From UBA1794 sp050946375 (lineage in GTDB: Bacteria; Bacteroidota; Bacteroidia; Bacteroidales; Bacteroidaceae): a DNA stretch of 64,000 nucleotides. The notes under the pieces are model-generated. The model did no database searches, had not been told where the DNA came from, and saw only the letters and a program-made list of their open reading frames with translations. Numbering within the stretch: the stretch's first letter is position 1; each line of letters starts with the position of its first letter. Below are positions 50,675 to 59,083 of the stretch, piece after piece. Location of the stretch: positions 1 through 64,000 of the forward strand of contig JBMNUT010000015.1 of NCBI GenBank assembly GCA_050946375.1, read 5' to 3'. The position numbers and the translations under genes are program-made.

Positions 50675-51328
50675 TCAAAGCTCCAAAACCGGCAAAACTT
50701 CGAGCGAAGCCTGGGGAAACTCACGGGCCAGATAGCGCTTCAAATAATCAAAAGTATCCTCCCGAATCGTCGCATCTCCCTCGGCCGGGAAAGTATTGTA
50801 GCAAACCGAGTGCAAGACAATGCCCCGCCTCTTCACGGCTTCCAGACTGAGTAACGTATGATTGACGCTTCCCAACTTGCCGGAAGTCACGAAAATCAGC
50901 GGAAGATTCCGCCGCACAATGTAGTCAATCGTCAGCAGGTCTTCCGTCAAAGGCACCATCAGTCCGCCCGCCCCTTCCAGCAGAACCCGGTCGTAGCGCG
51001 AAGCCAGTTCGTCCGTGGCACGCTCAATCTTGTCGAAATCCACCGGACGCCCGTCAATCTTCGACGCCAGAAGCGGAGAAGCGGGGAAGGAGAAAATCTC
51101 GGGCATGGTAAGCATCTCACGGTCTTCCGCCAGCGGTCCCGTCCCCATGATGCGGCGATGCAGCTCGATATCCTCCGAGCGGCCCACATTACCCGTCTGA
51201 ATAAACTTCTGAGTGATGGTGCGCACTCCGCGCTCGTTCCAGGTCCGCGCCAGAAAACCCGTAGCATAACTCTTTCCGGCATCCGTATCGATGCCGCTTA
51301 CGAAATAAACTTTTCCTTTTTTCATCAT
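50675..51328 (-). CDS. bioD: Dethiobiotin synthetase
   Basis: A 217-residue ATP-dependent carboxylase that closes the ureido ring of dethiobiotin from DAPA and CO2. The P-loop is FVSGIDTDAGKSYATGFLA (9-27) and the substrate motif LEGAGGLMVPLTEDLLTIDYI, with GKLGSVNHTLLSLEA as the third conserved block. Length is typical. It is the last gene of the biotin operon, 12 bases after bioC; the start may be the first or second ATG. Confidence 0.95.
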   Translation of the reverse strand: MMKKGKVYFVSGIDTDAGKSYATGFLARTWNERGVRTITQKFIQTGNVGRSEDIELHRRIMGTGPLAEDREMLTMPEIFSFPASPLLASKIDGRPVDFDKIERATDELASRYDRVLLEGAGGLMVPLTEDLLTIDYIVRRNLPLIFVTSGKLGSVNHTLLSLEAVKRRGIVLHSVCYNTFPAEGDATIREDTFDYLKRYLAREFPQASLEVLPVLEL

Positions 51329-51340
51329 TGCATATTGTTT

Positions 51341-52183
51341 TTAATCGGCCCGTCCTGCCACAAAATACAGCGGCTGATAGGTCAAAGTAACCGGTTGTTC
51401 TCCGCCTGTTTTCGTGGCAGCTGCCGGAAAGCGACGACGGTATTCTTCCGAAAAACGGCGCAGACGCTCCGGCGTCCAGGGGCGGGTGCTTTCGGAAACA
51501 CCCGTCACGCCCGTATCTTTCAAATGCCGGAGCACGGCTTTGGGCGAAGGGAAAACGTGGGAAAACTGCCGTTCTTCCGCATAAAGCATGCGGAACCCTG
51601 CCGATTCAAACCGTTCCTTCCACTCCGGAAGGGAATGGTATTTCAGCCCGCTGCCCGACAAAACACGTATTTCCCGCAACGTCTCCGGGCCAAAGGTACT
51701 CACCGCCAGCGCCCCTCCCTGCCGCAGTGCGCGGCGGCAACGCGCCAGAAAACGCTCCGGCTGCTCCAGCCATTGAAGCGCGGAGCAGGAGGTTATCAAA
51801 TCCCAGCCTGCAGAGAAGTCCATGTCCTCCACATCGCCGGCCTGAAAGTGCAGGCACTTTTCCAAAATTCCCTTTGTACTTTCTGGAAAAAGTCTTGCAT
51901 CCGTTTCCGAAAAGTCTTGCACCAACCGTTGGAAGCACGGCGCCTCTGCCTCCGGACACAAATCGTTCAGCAAAAAACGGTCCGGCCGGAAACGGCGAAA
52001 GAGAAGGCGGGAGTAAATCCCCGTGCCACATCCGAACTCAAAGATGCGCGCCCTATCGGGCAAAACCGTATATGCGGTCAGCAAGTGCGCCATGCGTTCT
52101 GCTATCGCACGCTGCACAAATGCCTCACGGTCGTACGTCTTCAACGCACGGGAAAAGCGCTGCGCGATACGTTTCTTATCCAT
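51341..52183 (-). CDS. bioC: Malonyl-ACP O-methyltransferase
   Basis: A SAM-dependent methyltransferase of about 280 residues that methylates malonyl-ACP so that fatty acid synthesis can build pimeloyl-ACP. I start it at the ATG at 52183 (MDKKRIAQRFSRALKTYDREA), which overlaps the end of bioG; the frame runs on to 52228 in front. SAM motif I is IFEFGCGTGIY (47-57). The next acidic residue (LLND, near 74) is separated from GDVEDMDF (116-123) by about 20 residues more than I recall for E. coli BioC. That surplus coincides with repeat DNA at 51846-51932, so the enzyme carries an insertion. Catalytic features beyond it (ITSCSALQWLEQPERF) are intact. Confidence 0.9.
   Translation of the reverse strand: MDKKRIAQRFSRALKTYDREAFVQRAIAERMAHLLTAYTVLPDRARIFEFGCGTGIYSRLLFRRFRPDRFLLNDLCPEAEAPCFQRLVQDFSETDARLFPESTKGILEKCLHFQAGDVEDMDFSAGWDLITSCSALQWLEQPERFLARCRRALRQGGALAVSTFGPETLREIRVLSGSGLKYHSLPEWKERFESAGFRMLYAEERQFSHVFPSPKAVLRHLKDTGVTGVSESTRPWTPERLRRFSEEYRRRFPAAATKTGGEQPVTLTYQPLYFVAGRAD
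51846..51932. repeat. Dispersed repeat inside bioC
   Basis: About three and a half units are read in frame as residues about 84-113 of BioC (for example LFPESTKGILEKCLHF). Cores are GGCACTTTTCCAAAATTC, GTACTTTCTGGAAAAAGTC and CCGTTTCCGAAAAGTC. The period is about 22-24 bases and no stop or frameshift results. Confidence 0.7.
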
Positions 52184-52898
52184 TTTGCTCCGCAAATAAA
52201 AGTCTCCACTCCGTTTCGCCTGCCGCATTCAGAAAACGCCCTACCGAAAACGGCCAATGCCCGCAAGCAAGCTCTTCTACCGCCCCTATCGTCTGCCAGG
52301 CCAGTTGCTGTGCCTGTGGCGGAAAAATACGGTCGGCGCGGCCAATATATACCTTGCTCCAGGGCAGACCGGCCGCCTTGTCCGGGCAACTGCCTTCCGG
52401 GAGAGCGGTCAAAGTCCTGAGCGCTGCCAGCTCCTGCCGCAGTTCCTCCACCGGCCGGCGGGGGCAATGTTCCGCAAAACGCCGGTACTCTTCCTCATTG
52501 CTGCACATGCGGCGATAGAAATTCTGCACGTCCGCCTCCGTCTTCATGCCGCGCAGGGTCAGGTCATACACGCGAGGTGGAATTCCTTGCTGCGCATCGA
52601 TGGGAAAAAGCGTACCGTTCAAAGCCACCGCTCCCGACAGACGGGGAAAAAAATCCCGGTAGCGACGCCACACGTTGTCGGCCATCCATACGCCCATAGA
52701 CCAGGCAGCAATCCGCAGTTCCGCATAGCCTTCCAACAGTTCCCGCCGGAAATCGGCAGAACGATAGTCGTAACAAATCAGATAGTCCTCGTCGTCTTCC
52801 GGACGAAAAGCACGGAAAGGACGGGAATCCATGCCCCACCCTGCAAAAAACAGCAACAGCCGACGAGCACCTTGCCGCTTGATAAATTCCTGTTTCAT
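52176..52898 (-). CDS. bioG: Pimeloyl-ACP methyl ester esterase, BioG type
   Basis: A 240-residue alpha/beta hydrolase that releases pimeloyl-ACP from its methyl ester and so ends the BioC pathway. BioG members have a short AWSMGVW nucleophile elbow (Ser67 here), seen in place of the usual GxSxG, with RADRIFPP for the Asp and ACGHWPFSVG for the His near the end. The opening LLLFFAGWGMDSRPF is typical. It overlaps bioF by four bases and bioC by eight, so the operon is tightly coupled. BioG takes the place of BioH here. Confidence 0.9.
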   Translation of the reverse strand: MKQEFIKRQGARRLLLFFAGWGMDSRPFRAFRPEDDEDYLICYDYRSADFRRELLEGYAELRIAAWSMGVWMADNVWRRYRDFFPRLSGAVALNGTLFPIDAQQGIPPRVYDLTLRGMKTEADVQNFYRRMCSNEEEYRRFAEHCPRRPVEELRQELAALRTLTALPEGSCPDKAAGLPWSKVYIGRADRIFPPQAQQLAWQTIGAVEELACGHWPFSVGRFLNAAGETEWRLLFAEQNG

Positions 52899-54058
52899 AG
52901 TAATTCTGCCAGTTTTTCCACAGCCTCATCCGGCAACGCGGCCGTGAGGGAAATGCGCACCCGCGCAGTACCTTCCGGCACGGAAGGCGGCCGCACGGGT
53001 AAGACATAAAAGCCTTTCTCCCGCAGATGCGCCGCCAGTTCCACTGCTTTGCGGCTCTCGCCCGTAATAACGGGAAGGATATGGCTCGACGAAGGGCATT
53101 CATACCCTTTTTGCTGCAACACGCTCCGCAAAAAATCGCTCATCGACCGAAGCCGTGCCCGGCGTCCGTCCCATGAAGGAAGCCGCTCCAGCAGAAAGAA
53201 AGTCCAGTCCATCTGCAACGGAGGCAGGGCGGTCGTGAAAATAAACGTTCGCATTTTGTTTACAAGATATTCGTAAACGAGCCGGTTGCACACCACGAAA
53301 GCCCCGGCTGAAGCCAATGCCTTGCCCAAAGTGCCTACGAGAAAATCAATATCTCCCACGCAGCCCTGCTCCTCGGCACAGCCCAGCCCGTGCGCACCCC
53401 GCAGGCCGAAAGCATGCGCCTCATCCACATAGAGCAACACGTTGGGATACTTTTTCTTGAGCCCTGCAAGGCGCGGCAAGTCAGCCTCATCGCCATCCAT
53501 GCTGAAGATGCTCTCCGTGGCAATCAAGATGCTTTCATACTCGCCGGAATAACGGGCAAGCAATCGCTCAAGATGGGCATAATCATTGTGGCGGAAGCGT
53601 ATGCAGCGGGCCGAAGAGAGGCGTATTCCGTCGATTAGCGAGGCATGTACCCACTTATCTGCCAGCACCAGCATGCGCTCGTGCCCGATGGCCGGAAGAA
53701 TACCAGCGTTGATATGATAGCCGCACGAGGCAACCAGAGCGGATTCCCGCCCGTATAGTTCAGCCAACCTATGCTCCAGGCGGAGATGGGACGGGAAAGT
53801 GCCCGACAAAAGGCGGGAGGAAGAAGAGGAAAAAACTGCCGAATCGGGAGTAAGCATGCGCAGGAACTCCGCGCGCAAGCCCCGGTCGGCGGCCAATCCC
53901 AGGTAGTCGTTGGACGAAAGGTTGTACATCTTCCGTCCGTCCGCCACCACAAACGGGCCTTCCTGCCGGGTCTCGGAAAGAAAACGGTAATTGCCGTTCG
54001 CCTGCAGACGGCACAGTTCGTCGCGCAGGCGCTGTTCAAACAAGGAAATGTTGCTCAT
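52895..54058 (-). CDS. bioF: 8-amino-7-oxononanoate synthase
   Basis: A PLP enzyme of about 387 residues that condenses pimeloyl-ACP with alanine. NDYLGLA is near the N-terminus, LLSGTFPSHLRLEHRLAELYGRESALVASCGYHIN follows, and the PLP site is VGTLGKALASAGAFVV with Lys; ATESIFSMDGDEADLPRL and VDEAHAFGLRGAHGLG carry the His and Asp that hold PLP. I prefer the ATG at 54058, with AAGG upstream. A GTG at 54076 overlaps the bioBA stop (GTGA) and is an alternative. Confidence 0.93.
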   Translation of the reverse strand: MSNISLFEQRLRDELCRLQANGNYRFLSETRQEGPFVVADGRKMYNLSSNDYLGLAADRGLRAEFLRMLTPDSAVFSSSSSRLLSGTFPSHLRLEHRLAELYGRESALVASCGYHINAGILPAIGHERMLVLADKWVHASLIDGIRLSSARCIRFRHNDYAHLERLLARYSGEYESILIATESIFSMDGDEADLPRLAGLKKKYPNVLLYVDEAHAFGLRGAHGLGCAEEQGCVGDIDFLVGTLGKALASAGAFVVCNRLVYEYLVNKMRTFIFTTALPPLQMDWTFFLLERLPSWDGRRARLRSMSDFLRSVLQQKGYECPSSSHILPVITGESRKAVELAAHLREKGFYVLPVRPPSVPEGTARVRISLTAALPDEAVEKLAELL

Positions 54059-54072
54059 TGCCGATGCCTTAC

Positions 54073-56298
54073 TCACAGTTCAGAAACGACTTTCACCAAA
54101 GCAGCTGTCAACTTCCGCACCTGCTCCGGAGACACGATGTACGGAGGCATCACATAAACCAGCCGCCCAAAAGGCCGGATCCATACGCCTTCTTCCACGA
54201 AACGCCGCTGCACGAACGCCATGTCCACCGGGGCTTTTGTCTCTACCACGCCTATGGCCCCCAGCACACGCACATCGGCAACCTGCGGCAGACGGCGTGC
54301 CGGCTCGAGCCCTGCCCTAAGGCCTTGCTCAATGGATTGCACCTGTTCGCGCCATGCCCCGCCCAGCAACAGCCGAAGCGAAGCACAGGCTACGGCACAA
54401 GCCAACGGATTACCCATAAAGGTGGGGCCGTGCATGAAGACACCCGGCTCGTGGGAAGAAATCGTATCGGCCACTTCGTTGGTGGCAGCCACGGCACTCA
54501 AAGTCATATAACCGCCGGTCAGGGCTTTACCGATACACATGATATCCGGAACGACACCTGCATGTTCGCACGCAAACATGCGCCCCGTCCGGCCAAAACC
54601 GGTAGCGATTTCGTCGAAAATCAGCAAGACTTCGTGTTCGCGGCACAAGGCTTCCGCACGACGCAGGTACTCGGGATGATAAAACCACATGCCACCGGCG
54701 CCCTGCACTATCGGTTCCAGAATAAGAGCGGCCAGCTCCGAGCCGTGTTCCTCCAGGCATTTTTTCAACGGAAGTATGTCTGCTTCGTTCCATTCCCCGT
54801 CGAAGCGCGACGCAGGAGACGGCAGGAAATGACGCACGGGCAGCGCCGGGCCGAACAAACTGTGCATGCCGGTCACCGGGTCGCATACGGACATCGCATT
54901 CCAGGTATCCCCATGATATCCGCGGCGGATGGTCACAAAATTCGATTTTCCGGCACGGCCTTTGGCAAACCAATACTGAACAGCCATTTTCATGGCTACC
55001 TCCACGGCAACAGAACCCGAATCGGCATAAAAGATTTTCTGCAGGGGACGAGGCAGGACACGCAGCAGCAGTTTGCCCAACTCTACGGCAGGACGATGGG
55101 TAAGCCCGCCAAACATGACATGGGCCATCTGCGCGGTTTGCTGCTGGATAGCCTCATTCAAGACCGGATGATTATAGCCGTGAACGGCACACCACCAGGA
55201 TGACATGCCATCCAGCAGTACTCGTCCGTCTTCCAACTCGATCTCCGCCCCCCGACAAGCGCGTACGGGATAGACGGGAAGCGGCGAATTCGTAGACGTA
55301 TAGGGGTGCCAGAGATGAATGCGGTCGAACTCCACCGGCGAAAGCTGGTAGCCTGCCGCGCGAACCCGCTGCTTGTCGGAATCTACGGTATTGCCGGTCG
55401 TCGTCAGCATATCGCCGGTTATGGCCGAATTGATGCCGATATGCATGGCTTTCTCCGTCTCTTCGGGAGTGAGGCGCGCCCGTCCTCCGGCAAAACGCAG
55501 ATATGCTTTCGGATGGATGAAACGAAACAAGGCAATAGTCGTATAGATATCTTCCAAAGGCAGCAGAGGCTGGTGCTCCAGGGGGGTACCCGGAATCGGA
55601 TTCAGCAAGTTGAGGGGAATGGACTGCACGCCTGTTTTCCGAAGGGCAAAAGCCAATTCGATACGTTGTTCCCAACTTTCGCCCATTCCGATGATACCGC
55701 CGCTGCAAACTTCCAGCCCTACTTTGCGGGCCGAAGCCAGAGTTTCCAACTTCTGCTCCGGCGTATGGGTCGTACATAAATGGGAAAAATAAGAAGGAGC
55801 CGTCTCCAGATTACAATGGTAACGGGTAACGCCGGCTTCATGCAGAGCTCTCAGTTCATCCTCTGTGAGCAACCCTAAAGAAGCGCACAAAGGAATGGAA
55901 CTTTCGCGGCGCATTTGCCGAACGGCTGCACACAATTCGCGCAACTCGGCAGGCGACAGCTTGCGTCCACTGGTCACCAGAGAAAAACGATTGACCTCTT
56001 TCGACTCGTAGTACTGCGCTTCTTTCAACAGCTGCTGCGCCGGAAGCAAGGGATAGCAATCTACATGGGTATTATGATGCAGCGACTGGGCACACCACTT
56101 GCAGTTTTCCGGACAACGCCCGGACTTGGCATTCACAATAGCGCACAAATCAAAACAATCGGAAGCACATTGCTGCGTAATACGCGCAGCTGCTTCATAA
56201 AGCGCCTCCTTATCCTGGTACGACACCAGCTCCAAAGCCTCAGAAACCGTTATTTCGTAACCGGCGCATACCTTTCGTTCAAGTTCTTCTATACACAT
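54073..56298 (-). CDS. bioBA: Fused biotin synthase / adenosylmethionine-8-amino-7-oxononanoate aminotransferase
   Basis: A 741-residue bifunctional protein. Residues about 1-315 are biotin synthase: the radical SAM site is RCPENCKWC (Cys62, Cys66, Cys69), followed by LVTSGRKLSPAEL, NLETAPSYF and ICSGGIIGMGES-type motifs. Residues about 325-741 are the BioA aminotransferase, with DRIHLWHPYTSTNSP, DGMSSWWCAVHGYNHP and the PLP Lys in CIGKALTGGYMTLSAV. The two domains act at separate steps (DAPA formation and final sulphur insertion). I start it at the ATG at 56298; the frame continues upstream to 56466 without family similarity. It is the first gene of the operon. Confidence 0.93.
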   Translation of the reverse strand: MCIEELERKVCAGYEITVSEALELVSYQDKEALYEAAARITQQCASDCFDLCAIVNAKSGRCPENCKWCAQSLHHNTHVDCYPLLPAQQLLKEAQYYESKEVNRFSLVTSGRKLSPAELRELCAAVRQMRRESSIPLCASLGLLTEDELRALHEAGVTRYHCNLETAPSYFSHLCTTHTPEQKLETLASARKVGLEVCSGGIIGMGESWEQRIELAFALRKTGVQSIPLNLLNPIPGTPLEHQPLLPLEDIYTTIALFRFIHPKAYLRFAGGRARLTPEETEKAMHIGINSAITGDMLTTTGNTVDSDKQRVRAAGYQLSPVEFDRIHLWHPYTSTNSPLPVYPVRACRGAEIELEDGRVLLDGMSSWWCAVHGYNHPVLNEAIQQQTAQMAHVMFGGLTHRPAVELGKLLLRVLPRPLQKIFYADSGSVAVEVAMKMAVQYWFAKGRAGKSNFVTIRRGYHGDTWNAMSVCDPVTGMHSLFGPALPVRHFLPSPASRFDGEWNEADILPLKKCLEEHGSELAALILEPIVQGAGGMWFYHPEYLRRAEALCREHEVLLIFDEIATGFGRTGRMFACEHAGVVPDIMCIGKALTGGYMTLSAVAATNEVADTISSHEPGVFMHGPTFMGNPLACAVACASLRLLLGGAWREQVQSIEQGLRAGLEPARRLPQVADVRVLGAIGVVETKAPVDMAFVQRRFVEEGVWIRPFGRLVYVMPPYIVSPEQVRKLTAALVKVVSEL

Positions 56299-56316
56299 TA
56301 TTATATAATATAAGCA

Positions 56317-56362
56317 AGAGAAGGAACAAAGGGGAGAATATGCTCCCGTTCGTTCCTTCTCT
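56317..56362 (-). promoter_or_regulatory. Strong hairpin at the end of the biotin-operon leader, possible attenuator
   Basis: GAGAAGGAAC (56318-56327) pairs with GTTCCTTCTC (56352-56361), with an inner GGGAG/CTCCC and one more outer pair. On the transcript it ends 18 bases before the bioBA ATG and is followed by a U-rich TTGCTTATATT. It could act as a transcription attenuator or as a control of initiation. What would regulate it is unknown. Confidence 0.65.
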
Positions 56363-56748
56363 GATGATGACTGTTTCTGGCTGGTTGATTGGCAAAAAAC
56401 GCCCGTCCCGTTTCCGCACAAGCCACAGCCTGCAGGGAAAAAGGAGACATGCACAATGTATTGCAAACAGAGGGTTGCTCCAAGAAAGCGAGCAGCGGAG
56501 GGCCGGAATCCCTTTCCTCCTCTTCGTTCGCCCGATAAGGCGACTGCCCGGCGCCATAGAGGATAAAGCCCAATTTGCCGGTCTTGCTCAAAGAAGAATC
56601 AGCCACTTCTTTGCGCAAACGCCCTATAACCACACAAATCTTAAGGGAAAGAAAGATGGCATACGGCTTACGACTCCAGCGGGAAAAGCGTACTGCTTTT
56701 CGCTCAGAGGCAGAGAATCTTATCATCCTACGGCACTGCATGAGGTTG

Positions 56749-56756
56749 CAAAGGTA
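56749..56756 (-). promoter_or_regulatory. -7 element of the biotin operon
   Basis: On the minus strand TACCTTTG fits TAnnTTTG. No good -33 element is visible. A start near 56743 gives the long leader described at 56299-56990. Confidence 0.55.
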
Positions 56757-56886
56757 GCAATTCCACAATAAATGAATGAGCTTCTTTTCCGAGTTCAAGG
56801 ACTTTATTTAAGGCACACTAGGGCAATTCTGTGCAGATATAACGTTTTTTAGGGTCAACCCGATAGCTTTCGTTAACAAGACTCCT

Positions 56887-56894
56887 TACCTTTG
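56887..56894 (+). promoter_or_regulatory. -7 element of the biotin carboxylase operon
   Basis: TACCTTTG with a likely start near 56900, about 90 bases ahead of the ATG at 56991. The -33 region is weak. Confidence 0.55.
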
Positions 56895-56990
56895 TCCAAA
56901 TTCTAAAAAAGAAGTAGAAAGTTCCTCATTATAAAACAGGCAAACTGATACTATTCATCGTGCGAGTGCACATAGACATATAAATAGATA

Positions 56991-58505
56991 ATGATAAAGA
57001 AAATCTTAGTAGCGAATCGTGGAGAAATTGCTGTACGCGTGATGCGTTCTTGTAAAGAAATGGAGATTACTTCCGTCGCCATCTATTCCGAAGCAGACCG
57101 AACCGCTAAACACGTCCTCTTTGCCGACGAAGCCTATTGCATCGGCCCGGCGGCCTCCAAAGACAGTTATCTTAATATCGAAAAGATAATCAAAGTAGCC
57201 AAAGACCACGACGTGGATGCTATCCACCCCGGATATGGTTTCCTGAGCGAAAATGCACTCTTTGCACGCCGTTGCCAGGAAGAAGGCATCATCTTCATAG
57301 GCCCGCTTCCTGAAACCATGGAAGAGATGGGCGACAAAATAGCAGCCCGGAAAAAGATGATCGCTGCCGGTATTCCCGTTGTCCCCGGAACGGAACAAGG
57401 ATTGCAGAGTGCAGAAGAGGCCAAACAGATTTGTGCCAAAATCGGATTCCCCGTCATGATGAAGGCTTCGATGGGCGGCGGCGGAAAAGGCATCCGACTG
57501 ATACATAACGAAAGCGAGGTAGAAGAAGCGTACAACAACGCCAAAAGCGAATCGCTCTCTTCATTCGGTGACGACACGGTCTATATTGAAAAATTCATTG
57601 AAGAGCCTCATCACATAGAATTCCAGATATTAGGCGATACGCAGGGCAACGTTATTCACCTCTGCGAACGCGAGTGCAGCGTACAGCGCCGCAACCAGAA
57701 AATCGTAGAAGAGAGTCCCTCGCCCTTCATGACGCCTCAATTACGGCAAGAGATGGGAGCAAAAGCCGTAGCCGCAGCCAAAGCTGTGCACTACATCGGC
57801 GCCGGCACCATCGAATTCCTCGTCGATAAAAACCGGAACTTCTACTTCCTCGAGATGAACACCCGCCTCCAGGTAGAACACCCGATTACGGAAGAAGTAC
57901 TCGGCGTAGACCTGGTGAAAGAACAGATCAATATTGCCAACGGGCTTCCCCTGCGCTTGAAGCAAAGCGATATACAACAACGGGGCCATGCCATCGAATG
58001 CCGCATCTGCGCCGAAGACACGGAATTCAATTTCATGCCCTCTCCCGGCATCATCCGCCAGATAACGGAACCCAACGGCATTGGGGTACGCATCGACAGC
58101 TACGTCTATGAAGGCTATGAGATTCCCGTCCATTACGACCCGATGATTGGGAAACTCATCGTTTGGGCCGTAACTCGCAAATACGCCATCGAACGCATGC
58201 GCCGCGTACTGCACGAATATAAAATTACCGGAGTCAAGACCAACATCAGTTACTTGCGCTGCATCATGGATACTCCCGACTTCGTTAAAGGTCAGTACGA
58301 TACCGGTTTCATCAACAAGAATGCCGAACGGCTGCAAAACGGCATTACCTCTACCGACAAGGAGACAGAGAACATCGCCATGATTGCCGCATATATCGAC
58401 TATTTGATGAACCTCGAAGAAAATACCCCCGAGCACAGCACCGACAACCGCTCCATCAGCCGATGGAAAGAGTTCGGCCTGCACAAAGGAGTACTGAGAA
58501 TTTAA
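56991..58505 (+). CDS. accC: Biotin carboxylase subunit of acetyl-/propionyl-CoA carboxylase
   Basis: A 504-residue ATP-grasp enzyme that carboxylates the biotin of the carrier protein encoded next. It starts IKKILVANRGEIAVRVMRSC, has the Gly-rich ATP loop MKASMGGGGKGIRLIH (157-172), the FQILGDTQGNVIHLCERECSVQRRNQKIVEE motif and the active-site EMNTRLQVEHPITEEV. The lid and C-terminal domain follow, ending near residue 450 with a tail of about 50 residues. It is the first gene of a biotin-enzyme operon that continues with BCCP and carboxyltransferase. Acetyl-CoA or propionyl-CoA could be the acceptor. Confidence 0.95.
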   Translation: MIKKILVANRGEIAVRVMRSCKEMEITSVAIYSEADRTAKHVLFADEAYCIGPAASKDSYLNIEKIIKVAKDHDVDAIHPGYGFLSENALFARRCQEEGIIFIGPLPETMEEMGDKIAARKKMIAAGIPVVPGTEQGLQSAEEAKQICAKIGFPVMMKASMGGGGKGIRLIHNESEVEEAYNNAKSESLSSFGDDTVYIEKFIEEPHHIEFQILGDTQGNVIHLCERECSVQRRNQKIVEESPSPFMTPQLRQEMGAKAVAAAKAVHYIGAGTIEFLVDKNRNFYFLEMNTRLQVEHPITEEVLGVDLVKEQINIANGLPLRLKQSDIQQRGHAIECRICAEDTEFNFMPSPGIIRQITEPNGIGVRIDSYVYEGYEIPVHYDPMIGKLIVWAVTRKYAIERMRRVLHEYKITGVKTNISYLRCIMDTPDFVKGQYDTGFINKNAERLQNGITSTDKETENIAMIAAYIDYLMNLEENTPEHSTDNRSISRWKEFGLHKGVLRI

Positions 58506-58538
58506 TCCACAAACAAACTGACCGACACACAAAAAAGA

Positions 58539-59060
58539 ATGGAAGTAAAAATAGGAAACCGCACTGCAGAGATCGAACTGATCAGCAAAGAAGGCAATAA
58601 TGTAAGCCTCTCCATAGACGGCGAAATATACGAAATAGATGTAACCATGGTAGAAAACGGACTTTGTTCCATACTCCACCAGGGACACTCCTACACCGCT
58701 GAGCTCATCCGCATGGAGAATGGGAAAAAATACAAAGTCAACACGCATTTTTCCTCCTATAATGTAGACATTATCGACTCCACCGCCAAATATTTGCGGC
58801 TGCGAAACGGCGATAACGAGATACAGGACAACAAGATTATCTCCCCCATGCCCGGAAAAATAGTCAGCATTCCCGTTCAGGTAGGCGACCATCTGCACGC
58901 CGGCGATACGGCTATCGTGATAGAGGCGATGAAGATGCAAAGCAACTACAAGGTAAGCACCGACTGTACCGTCAAGGAAATTCTCGTGGCCGAAGGCGAC
59001 ACCGTAAACAGTAACCAAACCCTTATTCTGCTCGACCTTGCGGACAGCAGCAATAACTAA
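58539..59060 (+). CDS. Biotin/lipoyl carrier protein (BCCP)
   Basis: A 173-residue biotin carrier. The last 75 residues are the biotinyl domain (ISPMPGKIVSIPVQVGDHLHAGDTAIVIEAMKMQSNYK), with the biotinylated Lys132 in EAMKMQ. The first 90 residues, rich in beta strands, are a separate region of unknown role, and they lack the Pro/Ala linker of many carriers. It shuttles carboxybiotin between biotin carboxylase, carboxyltransferase and, probably, the OadB pump subunit. It lies 33 bases after accC and 23 before the carboxyltransferase gene. Confidence 0.95.
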   Translation: MEVKIGNRTAEIELISKEGNNVSLSIDGEIYEIDVTMVENGLCSILHQGHSYTAELIRMENGKKYKVNTHFSSYNVDIIDSTAKYLRLRNGDNEIQDNKIISPMPGKIVSIPVQVGDHLHAGDTAIVIEAMKMQSNYKVSTDCTVKEILVAEGDTVNSNQTLILLDLADSSNN

Positions 59061-59083
59061 CAGAAAGCAAAAAAATATCCCCA

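Larger units (their letters stand above)
56299..56990. other. Divergent leader region between the biotin operon and the carboxylase operon
   Basis: This 692-base region has a -7 box for the biotin operon at 56749-56756 (minus), a leader of about 445 bases ending in a strong hairpin (56317-56362), and a -7 box for the carboxylase operon at 56887-56894 (plus). A minus-strand frame of 165 codons (56301-56798) has no features of a protein. The leader is the longest untranslated stretch of any operon here. Confidence 0.65.

Noticed and set aside
50858..52420. 520-codon plus-strand frame opposite bioD, bioC and bioG
   Set aside because: It is antisense to three conserved, coupled genes and has no recognisable domain.
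56299..56756. Cobalamin or TPP riboswitch in the biotin leader
   Set aside because: The conserved core strings of these classes, as I remember them, are not present on the transcript strand.
56301..56798. 165-codon minus-strand frame covering the biotin leader
   Set aside because: It starts upstream of the -7 box, has no family features, and its end is the hairpin; openness alone is weak evidence.
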